A program made the translations under genes and the position numbers. A stretch of 64,000 nt of DNA from Mansonella perstans (Eukaryota; Nematoda; Chromadorea; Rhabditida; Onchocercidae), in NCBI GenBank assembly GCA_037074765.1, contig JBAMDO010000168.1, positions 1-64,000 of the forward strand, written 5' to 3'. Under the pieces are notes generated by a model, which did not search any database, had not been told where the DNA came from, and saw only the letters and a list, made by a program, of their open reading frames with translations. Positions within the stretch are counted from its first letter, which is position 1. Each line of letters starts with the position of its first letter. Below, piece by piece: positions 15,601-27,000 of the stretch.

Positions 15601-15795
15601 CTCTTACATGTACCATATTGAGGACGACGAAAAGGAAATAGTGCAGTAAATATAGAATCCTTCGTAACTGTTTGCAATTTGACACGATCACTGTTAAGTC
15701 CAATGTCCACCTGTTGCTCAGGGACCGTCTGTAGTGGAGTTACCGCAGCGACCTTTTCAACAATTGAGACTGCTGACCCTCTGGTTCTGCAATAT
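9662..15795 (-). CDS. PH-domain plus actin-related fusion protein (5' partial)
   Basis: Fourteen exons join in frame: 15795-15289, 15249-15024, 14642-14481, 14094-13970, 13669-13549, 12969-12820, 12560-12432, 12224-12141, 11995-11887, 11342-11191, 10745-10620, 10532-10396, 10288-10189 and 9802-9662, giving about 756 residues. The start exon was not found. Residues 1-245 have no motif I recognise. Residues about 246-381 look like a PH domain: [37 protein letters not shown] and, at the end, FDKWRKAV. The last 375 residues have the length and order of actin: [10 protein letters not shown] (phosphate loop 1), [14 protein letters not shown] (loop 2), [34 protein letters not shown] and [11 protein letters not shown]. 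This is a divergent actin-related protein, somewhat like Arp10/Arp11 near the C-terminus. The function is unknown; phospholipid-directed membrane targeting of an actin-like module is inference. Its introns include one GC-AG, one of only 39 bases and one carrying mitochondrial DNA. Confidence 0.85.
10795..11190 (-). pseudogene. cox1: Nuclear copy of mitochondrial cox1 (NUMT), rearranged
   Basis: Read on the minus strand with the invertebrate mitochondrial code (TGA Trp, AGA Ser), this stretch gives cox1 protein. The first blocks are [38 protein letters not shown] and [11 protein letters not shown]. Later blocks are YTAGTMIIIAIP and VKVFNWLGTFFG. The normal cox1 segment between these two parts (roughly 70-100 residues) is missing or scrambled, so it is a rearranged nuclear copy, not a functional gene. 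It fills most of the 445-base intron 11190-10746 of the PH-actin-related gene. One end is within about 25 bases of the splice donor. Confidence 0.93.
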
Positions 15796-18700
15796 CTGAA
15801 AATATATGAAAATATATCTAAAATTGTTCAACTTTAAAGTAAATTTAGATTGATGGAACTGCTCGTCTTTCCTGAATCATTTGAATAGAAAAATTTTTTA
15901 ACTGTTCTACACACTAGGATTATTAATGCACATCCTACAAGGTTGCTTGAACGTCTGGACTAACATGTGATTACTGAAATACGTACAGAAAGAGGATATA
16001 AGAAAAAAAAAGAATGAACGGAACATAGCTCCTGAGGAAACAAATATTCACATTAAAATAAAAACCCAAATTCAATAACTTCCTTGCTAGCCAAGTATTA
16101 TTTCAAAAAAATAGTTTAAAGGAACTTTAGGAATAAAGGTCTGGGTGAAGAAAAAAAATGAATATTTAGCGAGATCAACAAGCACTGCTTACAAGTATTC
16201 CAGGGCAACAACAAAAGTGCTGAGCACTAATATTGTTTTCACTCGGAATTATTCTTAGATATTATATATCTCTTAAATTGATACTGTACTGTCTGATATG
16301 TAATATGTAAGGATGTTTAAGACTTTTTTGCCCTAAAAAACTCAGAAAAAAACGGACTCATATAAGGAAATCAACGATACATATATTCAATTTCACGAAA
16401 AAAGCCGCCGTCAACTTATCATGCATCCTAAAAGAACATAATAGAAGAAAGTATAAATAAATGAGAGATGCGATGATTTTTTTGTAAAATGAAAACATTC
16501 CGAGAGTAGCAATCGAAGGGTAAAGCATAAAAATAACATTAAAAAAAAAATTTGTATCCACAGCAGTAAGCCAATTTTATCAACATATTTTATAATTGGC
16601 AATTCTGCCGGCTGTCTCATGTAAATTTTGTCGATCTCTATTATCAAGCTGATGTTAGTTAACGTACTAAAAAATATTCATTTTATTACGAAGTAACAAA
16701 ATTTTTTTTAAACGAATTGATTGCAATAAATCATGACAAGAAATGACGCGTTTGTTTTATTTTACAATATTGCGTTGTGTTAATTAGTTAATTAGAAGCA
16801 GCAACTTAATGCCAATTAATGATTTTAAAAAAGAGTATCAACTTAGTCAAATATATAAAGTCGATTATGAATATATTAATGATAGTAAAGTTTTTAAATG
16901 GAAAAAAGGAGATAATTGGCAGGAAAATTTTTTCCCTCAGAAATTTAAATATAATTACTTTAAGTGTATGATATGAATGATTAAGATGTATCAGAGAGTT
17001 GAAATGGAGCGATCTAGAAAGAACAGTTGGTATCAAGTGCAGCAAAGGAACAAACTGTATGCTGGAGGGAATTCTGGACAAAATTTATGCAGCAGTTTAT
17101 TTTTATTTTTACACGCCTGGTACTTGTTAAAAACGTTGTCAAAGATGTTTAAAATTGAGTCGAATTTTGACAACTGAAATCATTTAGCTAACGAAAAGGG
17201 ATTGTTTGTTTCTAGCCAAAACATCATTTATGACCTCAGTAACCATACAATGACAAAGATTGGCGGTATAATTAATGACAATTTACTTTCTTTTCAAACG
17301 TTCATCATTTTTCCACTTTAAAAAGTGAGGTGTAAAAGAAACCGCGAAAAGAAAGCATTTCAAACATGCTTTAAAATGAAGATCGATGATCACACTTTAA
17401 TGATGATGATAGGCGAAAGTAGTAGTGAAATAGATGGATCTATGATGTTTGCTACTCCACAGCCTACTTAACAACGAACAGAGTGTAAATAAGAAAGTAT
17501 CATAAAACAATGATAAATGATTAGCAGATATCGACCGCAAAATGATGAAACTATAGCTATAATAAATATAAAAATTTTGAGAAAGATAAAACTATGACAT
17601 AACTACAAATAAATACCTCTATACTGCTACCTATTGATTAAATAGTATTTCATTGCTTAAAGCATGCGTTCAGTTGTTTTCCTAAACTATTTCCAAATGG
17701 AGTAGCTTCTTCTCTTACTTACCTCTAAAAGTAAGGCTCTGTAATAAACTTGATGTTGAAAGAAATGTTATATCAATTTCATCTGTCGAAACATAATTTG
17801 CACTAAGGAAGCCATCGTCCACATCAGGTTGCTAGTCAATATGCTGAATCAATGTTACCTTTAGCAGATAATATATATATATATATATATTTAGTGCACA
17901 TGATTTCTATTAAGGTAACTTCTTTTTAGTATGAATAAAAAAACCAGAAAAACACCGTTAGCAGTCAGCTTCTGAATTTGTTTGAAATATATAAAATTCA
18001 TCAATCCAACATTCTCCACTAAGTAATGATTAAATAATGATTCATCTTTAACAGAAAGTTTTAAATTATAAAACAATTTTCAGAAGTGATTATCGATAAG
18101 TAAAGTGATCAATGAAATGTGAACAGTTGAAAAATATGAAATTAATTTAAGAACATTTTTTAAGCTTTTTTCAGCTCATACAATATACACACAAAACGAT
18201 AGATTATGCTGCATTTTATATTGAAATATTATAATTTCTAACAATTTTACTGTTCATACAGCATGGATCAGTTTTAAAACAAAGTTAAGAAAATAATGGA
18301 CAGTATAATAATTATAAGAAATATCTTTCAACTAGCACTGGCTGCATTTTATTCAATTCAAACATCGTTCAAACATTGACATATGGGTTAGAGAAGTGCG
18401 TGTAGCATTTATAATAAAGGTCGAAATCAATAGAATTAAAGATGTAGTATAGGATGATAATGATGATGATGATGAGCGTTGTCAAGCGTTAATCAATTTC
18501 AAAGTTATCTAAAAATGGCATCATACTGTTGTTGTCACCAAACACTGCCTTCCTTCCTCATCCTCCCAGTCCACAACTCATTGACATTTCCTCTACACGC
18601 ATCTATTTCTCTTCAACGCATTTATTTACCGCTAATAACAATTACTTTGATCAATAACCAGCTGTTTATACGTTTTACACGATCCTTGGGAGGACCGCTT

Positions 18701-20604
18701 ATTTTCTTCTTACCAATATTAATTGCCATTCAACACACAGCTATTACGACTTGCTTTAATACCAGCTATACAGAGAAGTTTACAGCGTCTAAAATCACAA
18801 CAATTGTTGTTAGAGCTGAAAATGGAGGAGCAGGCATTATCGGATCGGTGCTATAGGGCTAACGACGAGTGAAGTCGATACCAAAGGAAGAGAGCGTGCG
18901 TCTGCGGTCGACAGATGACGACAAGAAAACACTGCCGAGGAGGAATGTGAGGCACGGAGGATCCGATCCCCTATTCATTAGTCAGAAGATTACTTGTATA
19001 GTTCCCATAAAATCATCATACAATTATTTATTCTTGTTGACAATATACATTCATTCATTTGGGCTGAAGTAATTACACTTCGAATAGTCCTGCCAGGCTT
19101 GTTCATATTAGGCTACATTGCTTCAGATCTACTCTACCTCGTTTCTTTCTTTTTCTGGATGTCATTGACTGTTTTCTGCATTGGATTTACTTAGATTATT
19201 TTACTTCCTTGATTTTCTATCAAGGTAAGTCATATAGTCATATAGTGTAGGTGCAGGAATGTCAAGATGACCGTCACTACTTTGCTGCTATTTTCAGAAA
19301 AGAAATTCCTTGGAACTGATCCTGTTTGGTATATTTTTTCATCGAATTTATGGTAGACGATCCAAAGCATATATCTATTTCTTGATCTGTTATTGACTTC
19401 TGGAGTAAAGCATTGTTGAAGAGCTTTACTTTATTTTTGTTATCGGAGTTCTGTACAGAAAAATCCCTGAAGCGAACTTAGTTTCAGCCTACTGAAAATA
19501 GATTTGCGAATGCAGAGTAAGATATGCAACGGTACTTTGCAGTAAGATATTCAACGGTATCTTGCACTCACTGTATCATTTTTTCAGTGTTGGAGTGATT
19601 GAACTGAGCTGTCCTAAAATAGATCGTTCATTGCGTTCATAATGTCAGCTCGTAAACCAAATATTTCTTTAAACCAAATGTTCTGTGCAAAATATCAATG
19701 TTCCAAATTGGCTAGATTTCGTTCTGTAGTATATATATCACCTACCTCGACTGATCAGTCATTAAGTATTAGCAAGATGTACCACTGAATAACTATTCGG
19801 TTTTAAAGTGAAGTACTATTGATTAAAATTGCCGTATAAATGAAGATTACAAAAGAGTGGGATCGATCATAATGAAATGAATCTAATCAAATCAAATTCT
19901 TAGCTTGAATCTAAAAAGCGACTGGAAAGGCGGGAATTTGCCGATAAATACATCACATATCCGCGGTGATCTTTCACAACATTTAATTCATTTGCATACT
20001 GCTTAAAGTTCGAAAAGGACTGCTACACAGTAGTAATTTACAAATTCCGAATTTTAAATTGATAGGTGAATTTGCAGATTACTTCTGACTTTGATAGCTG
20101 AATTTCAGTTTTCACGGCTTTCTTTAGCATTTATGAAAAACGAGATAGTCTAGAATAATGAGTTTCTGAAGAAACACAGAATGACAATCTCTTGATAGGT
20201 TTCAGTGCTTAACTTCAACATTATGAAAAATAAGATAACAAGAAGCGAATAATAATTTCAAATAGTTTGTTTGAAAGGGGACGTGCAAGGGATCAATGAT
20301 ATGCATAAGGGTGTGTATTTTTGCTGAAGTTAGGGATAGCGGATTATTTCTGAATTTGATAAGTGCTACTTCAACCAACTGTTGAGTGCAATAAATTGGA
20401 TATAGTATGAACACAAAACGTCAAGAACGAAATTTCCTGAGTAACGATCTCATTAAAATAGCAGATTTAATTATTTATACAGTATATTTCTTGCGTGGCA
20501 TTCCATTCATTTTTTAAATTCATCCATAAATTAATTTTGACTAATAATCTGTTAGCTCACCAACGTCTTGCATATAACGTTGTATTAATTAATAACACAT
20601 CTGA
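15796..20604. other. Mostly intergenic; may hold missing 5' exon
   Basis: No exon is firmly supported. An ATG after a TTTTAG acceptor on the minus strand near 16,426 could be a first exon for the PH-actin-related gene, but no good donor joins it in phase. A short AT microsatellite is at about 17871-17890 and an ATG-trinucleotide run at about 18451-18476. The plus-strand ORF 18479-18856 (125 aa) has no recognisable motif. The CpG-rich patch at 18,830-18,980 is listed separately. Confidence 0.45.
18830..18980. other. CpG-rich island in AT-rich DNA
   Basis: Over about 150 bases the sequence becomes rich in CG dinucleotides and purine runs (for example GAGCGTGCGTCTGCGGTCG), unlike both flanks. 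It is not clearly coding in any frame. It could be a promoter or 5' untranslated region, or foreign or duplicated DNA. Confidence 0.4.
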
Positions 20605-21063
20605 TTATACTAGCTGAAAGTACAGCTCGACTTGTTGGGACATCGAATAAAAAATAACAAACCTTCTTTTTGCAAAAGGGTACCACAGAGATCTTGTAGG
20701 AACAGGTAGTATCATGCAGTGTTTATTTTCATCGTTTTTATACAATGATTCGTTGAAATTTACGTCTAGCACTGGCATGTTTTTATGACACTGTGCGTAA
20801 GAAAGAATCGTAGAAGTGTTAAGCAAGAGTTTCTCTCGTACCGCTGGTTCATTTGATTTATAAGCGAAACTATCAAAAATAATGTGATATGCTTTCACGG
20901 CAAGATCTTTCATTTCAGAACTTTGTCTACCTTCTGATTCAACCTGTTTATTATTCCATTCTATCTTTCCGCCACGAACCAAAAAGTGATCTTGCTCATT
21001 GAATGGTTTTACTGGGACAGAAGCTAATTGTCCAGCACGTGATGAAGTCGCATTAGTTGCCAT
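20605..21063 (-). CDS. Unassigned gene, first exon or single exon (152 aa)
   Basis: The ORF starts MATNATSSRAGQ at 21063 and ends at a stop at 20605. An AATTTAG acceptor ends 9 bases upstream of the start codon, as expected for a trans-spliced nematode gene. A possible donor (AGAAG then GTTTGT) at 20662 would end the first exon after 133 codons. Further exons would then lie at lower coordinates, but I could not trace them. The protein is polar with no signal peptide, no membrane segment and mixed charged and hydrophobic residues typical of a real soluble protein (for example RGGKIEWNNKQVES and EPAVREKLLLNTST). I do not recognise the family. Confidence 0.45.
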   Translation of the reverse strand: MATNATSSRAGQLASVPVKPFNEQDHFLVRGGKIEWNNKQVESEGRQSSEMKDLAVKAYHIIFDSFAYKSNEPAVREKLLLNTSTILSYAQCHKNMPVLDVNFNESLYKNDENKHCMILPVPTRSLWYPFAKRRFVIFYSMSQQVELYFQLV

Positions 21064-24000
21064 GCATTTCTCCTAAATTTTATATTTGTTTAAAATTTGC
21101 CAAACTGAGAATGATTTCATTAGGTGTAAAAACCGTAAAATTACTTCATTATTCATATCTCATTTATTAAAGCGAATCATTGTTGAAACAGATTCTTGAT
21201 TATACAATTTCTTTTCATCTGTTGCTGGCTCATCTCGACCTGCACGTACACTCAAGCCAAGTGCTAAAATATTCAAGAAATGTGGTCAAAAAGAGATATA
21301 ATTCAGCTAAAAAACTTTATGATAAAATAATGAAACAACCAAGAAATTTTACTATCTTTAAATATGAAAGTGGGATTTGATGATGAAAGGTAACATGCGC
21401 GAGTAATTATTATTAGCCATGATTATGCATTGTGAAATAATTGTTATTAATTCATGTGAAAGTACTTTTACTTCTCCTTAAATGTGTCCTTGATAAATAG
21501 AAGAATTTCACTTTACACTTCATACATTTTAATTGTAATACAGAGGGTCTTATATTGGTAAAGACTTGAAATGAAATAACTGGAGTTATCAAATTCAGTA
21601 GTTTTTCAGATAACATTGAAAGCCTTAATTTCAAGTTAAGCTACAACTTATGTCTGCTGTATTTCGGTGCTGCTTTTTCCCAGTTTAAAGCATGCAAAGA
21701 TAACTCATTTATACCTGGATAACTGCTTATTTTCTGATTGCCACCTTTGTTTATCATCATCAATTTTTCATCCATTTCCTTCAGGAAAAATACAAAGAAC
21801 AACTAATTTTTGAACCTTTAGGATCCAATTATTTCAGAAATTATACATTTTAACGTATTTTATGTTTTTTATTGATAAAATTTGTTTTTATTACACATTT
21901 CAGTGAATCAAAGAAAGTTAAATTTTAAAACAGTTAATAGTTACATACCTTTTCTGATAATTTTTCTATAATAACTATAGCAGTCATTGGTAGATTATTT
22001 TCATTGCTCCTATTTTTTTGTTTAACGGAATTTGCAATGGTTTTACGCGAACACTGGATTGATTTTACTTCCAATTTTTCCTTTTTTATGTCAACGAACA
22101 TCTCCTTTCTATTTTTAATATTTTCTTAATATATGTAAAAAATGGAATTCAAAATAAAGGAGTACTTATGAGAAGTGGAGAGTTAGACAAAAAAGTTATC
22201 CTCAATCGTATATAATTTGCAATCTAAAAAGCAATTGTCTTTATCAGTATACCAACTTTCCATTGACTGTTGCCTATTTCTTTCAGCTTTTCTGATTTCT
22301 TTTTCTTACGATAACACTACTATATATCATTGGAAGATAAGCAATCAACCAATCAGTTAGAGTATGACTTAAATGAATGAAAAACTAAGTTATCATGCTT
22401 AGGGGAAATTTCCAACAACTGAATCGACCTTTGCATTACCATTGTTTATTTACAAGGAAAATGAAAGAATAGTATACATACGAGTGAGATTTTGAATAAG
22501 CTTTTTGACGGTGCTGGTTATATTATCAGCAAATTATTAGCATCAAAATTTGCATGAAATAAAAGTGAAACAGTGGTATTTTAATTGAAAATGATGCAGT
22601 TAGCCTTCAGAGAAATTCAATCACTTCCATTTAGGTTCACAATTTAAAGTTAATAAGACTGTAATGAGAAAATAAATACTATTTGATGTAAATAAGGAGA
22701 TGGCTATCCAAAGGCCAATTATTTGGCAGCATGAATGCAATGATAAAAACGACAAAAAAGAAGTAAGAAAAACCTGATTCGTTTCGTTTAATTTCAGCAC
22801 ACTGATGGTTATGTCAGAAGCGATGAAAGGATGAATTTTTTCGTTTCATTGCGAACTGTTTAGTGATAAGAGCTATTAATAATAAATCATACTGATATAC
22901 TTACAAACCTTCACTTTTTGCTATTATCACTGCAATCTTATCATCTCTTTAATAGTGAATTTGCTTACAGTTTTTCAACAACTTGAGCATTATTCCAACT
23001 GCTCTTCTCTCGATGCTTTCTGAATTTGAAAGGTTTTGCTACTTCAAAAGAAACCGAGCTAGAAATCTATAAATATTGATAAGTGTAATTAATGTTTTTA
23101 ACTTGAATATAACTATACACATCATTTTATTTTCGCTCTGTCAAGTTTTAAAAAGTTAATGAAACATCATGGTACGTTAGTCATCAGTACTTTGCAATGT
23201 TTCAAATCATTATCATAACAAATTTTTATCTTTCAACAGATATCTCTATGAACTTATACATAACATCTAATAATCTACCGTTGTGAAATTTGATGAAAAT
23301 TTTCTTTACTGGATCTTCTACTGTAAATTAGCTGGAATCAAAAGTAACAATCATCTCCAGGAACGAACTCGACGAACAAGATTTTATGGATTAACACTCA
23401 GAAATATTGAGATTCTGCACTCCTGTTCCATTTATGAAAACATGCATGATGTAGTTATGACACTCAAAAGAAAAATTATTAGCTCTAGCAAAAGTAACAA
23501 TGAATTTCAAAGTTCAGATTCTGGAAATGTCAGGAAGTTTTCTCAAAGTTGAGAAGAAAATAATGCCATGTAGATGACTGGCGGCCAAATACACAGTGAG
23601 AAAAATAAATAAAACTAAAAATGAGAGAAATAAGAAAGAAAAACTATCTGCTTTAGAAAATGTTAAATAAAAAGGTAAAGATAGTTACTTTACATTTGAA
23701 AAACTGCAAGAAAAAATTGTAGGCAATGAAGAGATTTAAAAAGGGCCGATTGAAAAGTGAGAGAAACATTATCTGTTTAGTAACAAATGTGTCTGATATT
23801 TATGAAAAATGCTTACAAAACATTAAATTATGAAGTTTTTAATTTATTTATGAACCTTTAATTTAATTATGAAGTGTTTTAATTTAATATCTCAACTTTT
23901 TTCGAAAGCCTCGAAACACATTAGTAATGATTTGTAATCACTTCACTGTTCAATGTGTGGAGATAATGGTGTGGGGTTACTTAATTCTCGATAGTGCCGT

Positions 24001-27000
24001 TAATTTAAATTTTTATTTTTAATGCTCCGTTTCCGTAAAATCAGTTTCACATGTTTCTGATAATAGCCCCAGAAACTGGAACTAAGCATATTCCATCAAT
24101 ATAATATTCAAATGACTGTGAAACAAAATCTCGTATAATCCCATAGAACACTACTGAGTGTTTTATAATGATCAGCAATATTCCGCGGTAGTTGTCATAA
24201 ATCGCCAAACTTTCGAAAAAAAAAATTATAATATGTGAGAAAATGCTCAAGTGACATCACACGATATTTTGTGGAAGGATCTTGGAGATCTTTCCATGTA
24301 AATATCGAAATGTATTTTATTGACCAACTAACCAGTTGATAATCGGACTTCTACGCAGCAAAGCTAGAAAAAAACGATGATGAAGGAGCGACAAATCACC
24401 GTTCCCAGTACTTCTAACTAAAGAAATTACAACTATCACCAACAGAATGATAGCATTTACCTGATTTTCGAATTGAACGTTTGGCTCAGTTGTGCCAGCA
24501 TGCAAGAATTTTTTCGTTGAAAATTCGAGCTTATCTTGTTTTTTTTTACACTGTCGCTGCTACCCAGCTATAAAATATTGGGATTAAGCTTTTATGAGAA
24601 ATGTTCGCTTTTCGATGTTTCAGTAAATTTTCAGAGATATGTGAAAAATAAACAACGATAAGATTGTGTCGACAATGCAAAAGTTTTTTAGATATTTTCA
24701 CTGAAACAGATAATTTATTATGCGTATTTTGTTTATTTATTCCTACATAGGGGGCGGCGGTTATCACTTTGAGATTAATTTTGATGCTATGAAAAGAAGA
24801 GCAATTATTCAATGATAAATCAAAGAAATAGTGTTATCAAGACAATATTTAAAAGGGTCCAGGGAACTTTTCAAAGATGAAAAATAAATCGAAGCATCGA
24901 AACAATCAGTGTTGATAGAGTGCATATGTTATATGTGATAACTAGCATATTAGGAAGGATGAACTGATAAAAGTTCTCGGTTTTTAATCTTTGTACTTAT
25001 ATTTTCAATTTTCAATGCAAATAACAAACAATTTTCAATTAAATTTCAAGTGTATTTCAATTTTAATGGATTATTAGCGTAAAACTACTCAATTAAGCGT
25101 TGAAGAATAAAATTTCTTGGAGTATATACTGTTAATATCATTTGCTCTTCATACAGGAAATGCCACATAATGTTGTTTCAGTTCTTTAAGTACAGCAATT
25201 TTATTGGTAATTAATAGGATTTATTTCCCGATATTTTAAGATTTGTGAGTTTATTTTCAATATAGAAAAGAATAGAATATATATTAAATAAATGTTTACG
25301 CTATCTTAATTAATGATGAAAGTATTTTCGTTCACTTGATCATTTGTCATTTTTGTTTATGCTTCCTTTTTAATTAATAACTTATTTGTTTAGTAAGGTG
25401 GTGATTACAATGCGAAACTATTTATTCAACGAATTGCTAAAGCAAGCAACGAACGGTACTTTTCGCCGATTTTTATGACAAACCAGCTTATTAGCACACT
25501 TCTCAAAATCTTTTCAATCATCGCCTGGATAATGACAAACAAAACCTAGAAAATACAAGAATATAATTAAAATCTTACTGATTATGGGACTATCATATTT
25601 ATCAAATCTATTAATTTTTCCTTTCGTTTCCAAATGAATCACATTCGGAAGGACGTGAGGGAAAGTAATTCTGAAACAGAACAAGCTTTTTTTTCTATAT
25701 TTGCCAATTTTTACTTTAAACAAATGATTAGATGGAAAGTACTAATGTGCATCATACAATCTTTTTTATTTTTGCATACTACTGCAAAAAGTTTCCGGAG
25801 ACGAGTCACACATCAAGAATAAAGAAGGACAGTTATTCGGACGTGGTCGAAAGCCTTATAAAAAATGATGTATGAACTAAACATAGATTTTATGTCTTTT
25901 GTAAGTATAGTTAGCAAGTGACAGTTATTGATAGCCAAAAATCGAGCGCTTTTGCTTCATAAGCAGCTGCACAAACAAGGCGTTATAAGCTTCACTGTGG
26001 CATGCTGTACGACGGCATATCGTCGTGTTCCTTCTGCATTCATTTCTATCAAACAAAACTGTAATTTGTTGTCCGCAAATAAAAAACTTTTATGATAGTA
26101 AAGCAATGCAAACAATTCGTGCGCTTATTCATCCATCATTTCTTATATCGAAACTATAGAGATGTTTTTATCAATAAAAGCACTCGTTTTGTTGAACTGA
26201 AAGACCATGGAACTGGGAATCATTATTGTCAGATGAAATTTGAAACGAATTAAAAAAAAATATGAATAAATGTCTCTGTCTTTGAGCGAGTACCAAATCT
26301 TTAGCATAGCATGTTATATTAATGATATGTAACTGATCGCCTGATTTTCATTTTCTTCCATGAAAATTAATTCAACTTCCAAAAGAAACGTGTTAAATGT
26401 CAAATTCAGTTTTGATTTAATAGGATCATTGCAAATCAGACTCCCTGAACTAATCCAGTTCTGGATTAATATCTGTTTAATATCTGGAAATCTGGAAATC
26501 AATTAGTCAGATTTTTCCGATTTTCTGTTTCTTCGATAGTTTGTTTAGCAGTATTTTTAGCATTACTAAAATGAACTAATAATCTGAAATATTTCATTTT
26601 CTATTTGGAATACATGAGAAATTTTATATTGCAAAAATGACAGAGACATGTGAATTTCACTGGTGCACAATGAATGGTTAGGTTCCTTTGTTTTGAATTT
26701 TATTTGCTCAAGGCTAATACGATTGATTATAATTAAGCATAAGAGTTAAGGGCGGTACGGAATGTAAGAGAATAGATGAAAATTTCCAAAAAAGTAGTTA
26801 CGAAATGGATTGCAGTTGTTCATACAATACAGAAATGTTTTTGCATAGAGATGATGCTCATTTTGTCATCCTGATGATCTATTATCTGTATCTGTCTAGT
26901 TAGATCCATTTAATCCAGCTACTTTGTATTTATCTCTCTCTCAAATTTTGCAATCAAATCACAATTTTATCCCTTTTTTGAAGCATAGAATTTTTTATTT

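Noticed and set aside
18479..18856. 125-aa plus-strand ORF
   Set aside because: No motif, odd Ile/Leu/Ser/Thr-rich composition, no splice partners; likely chance.
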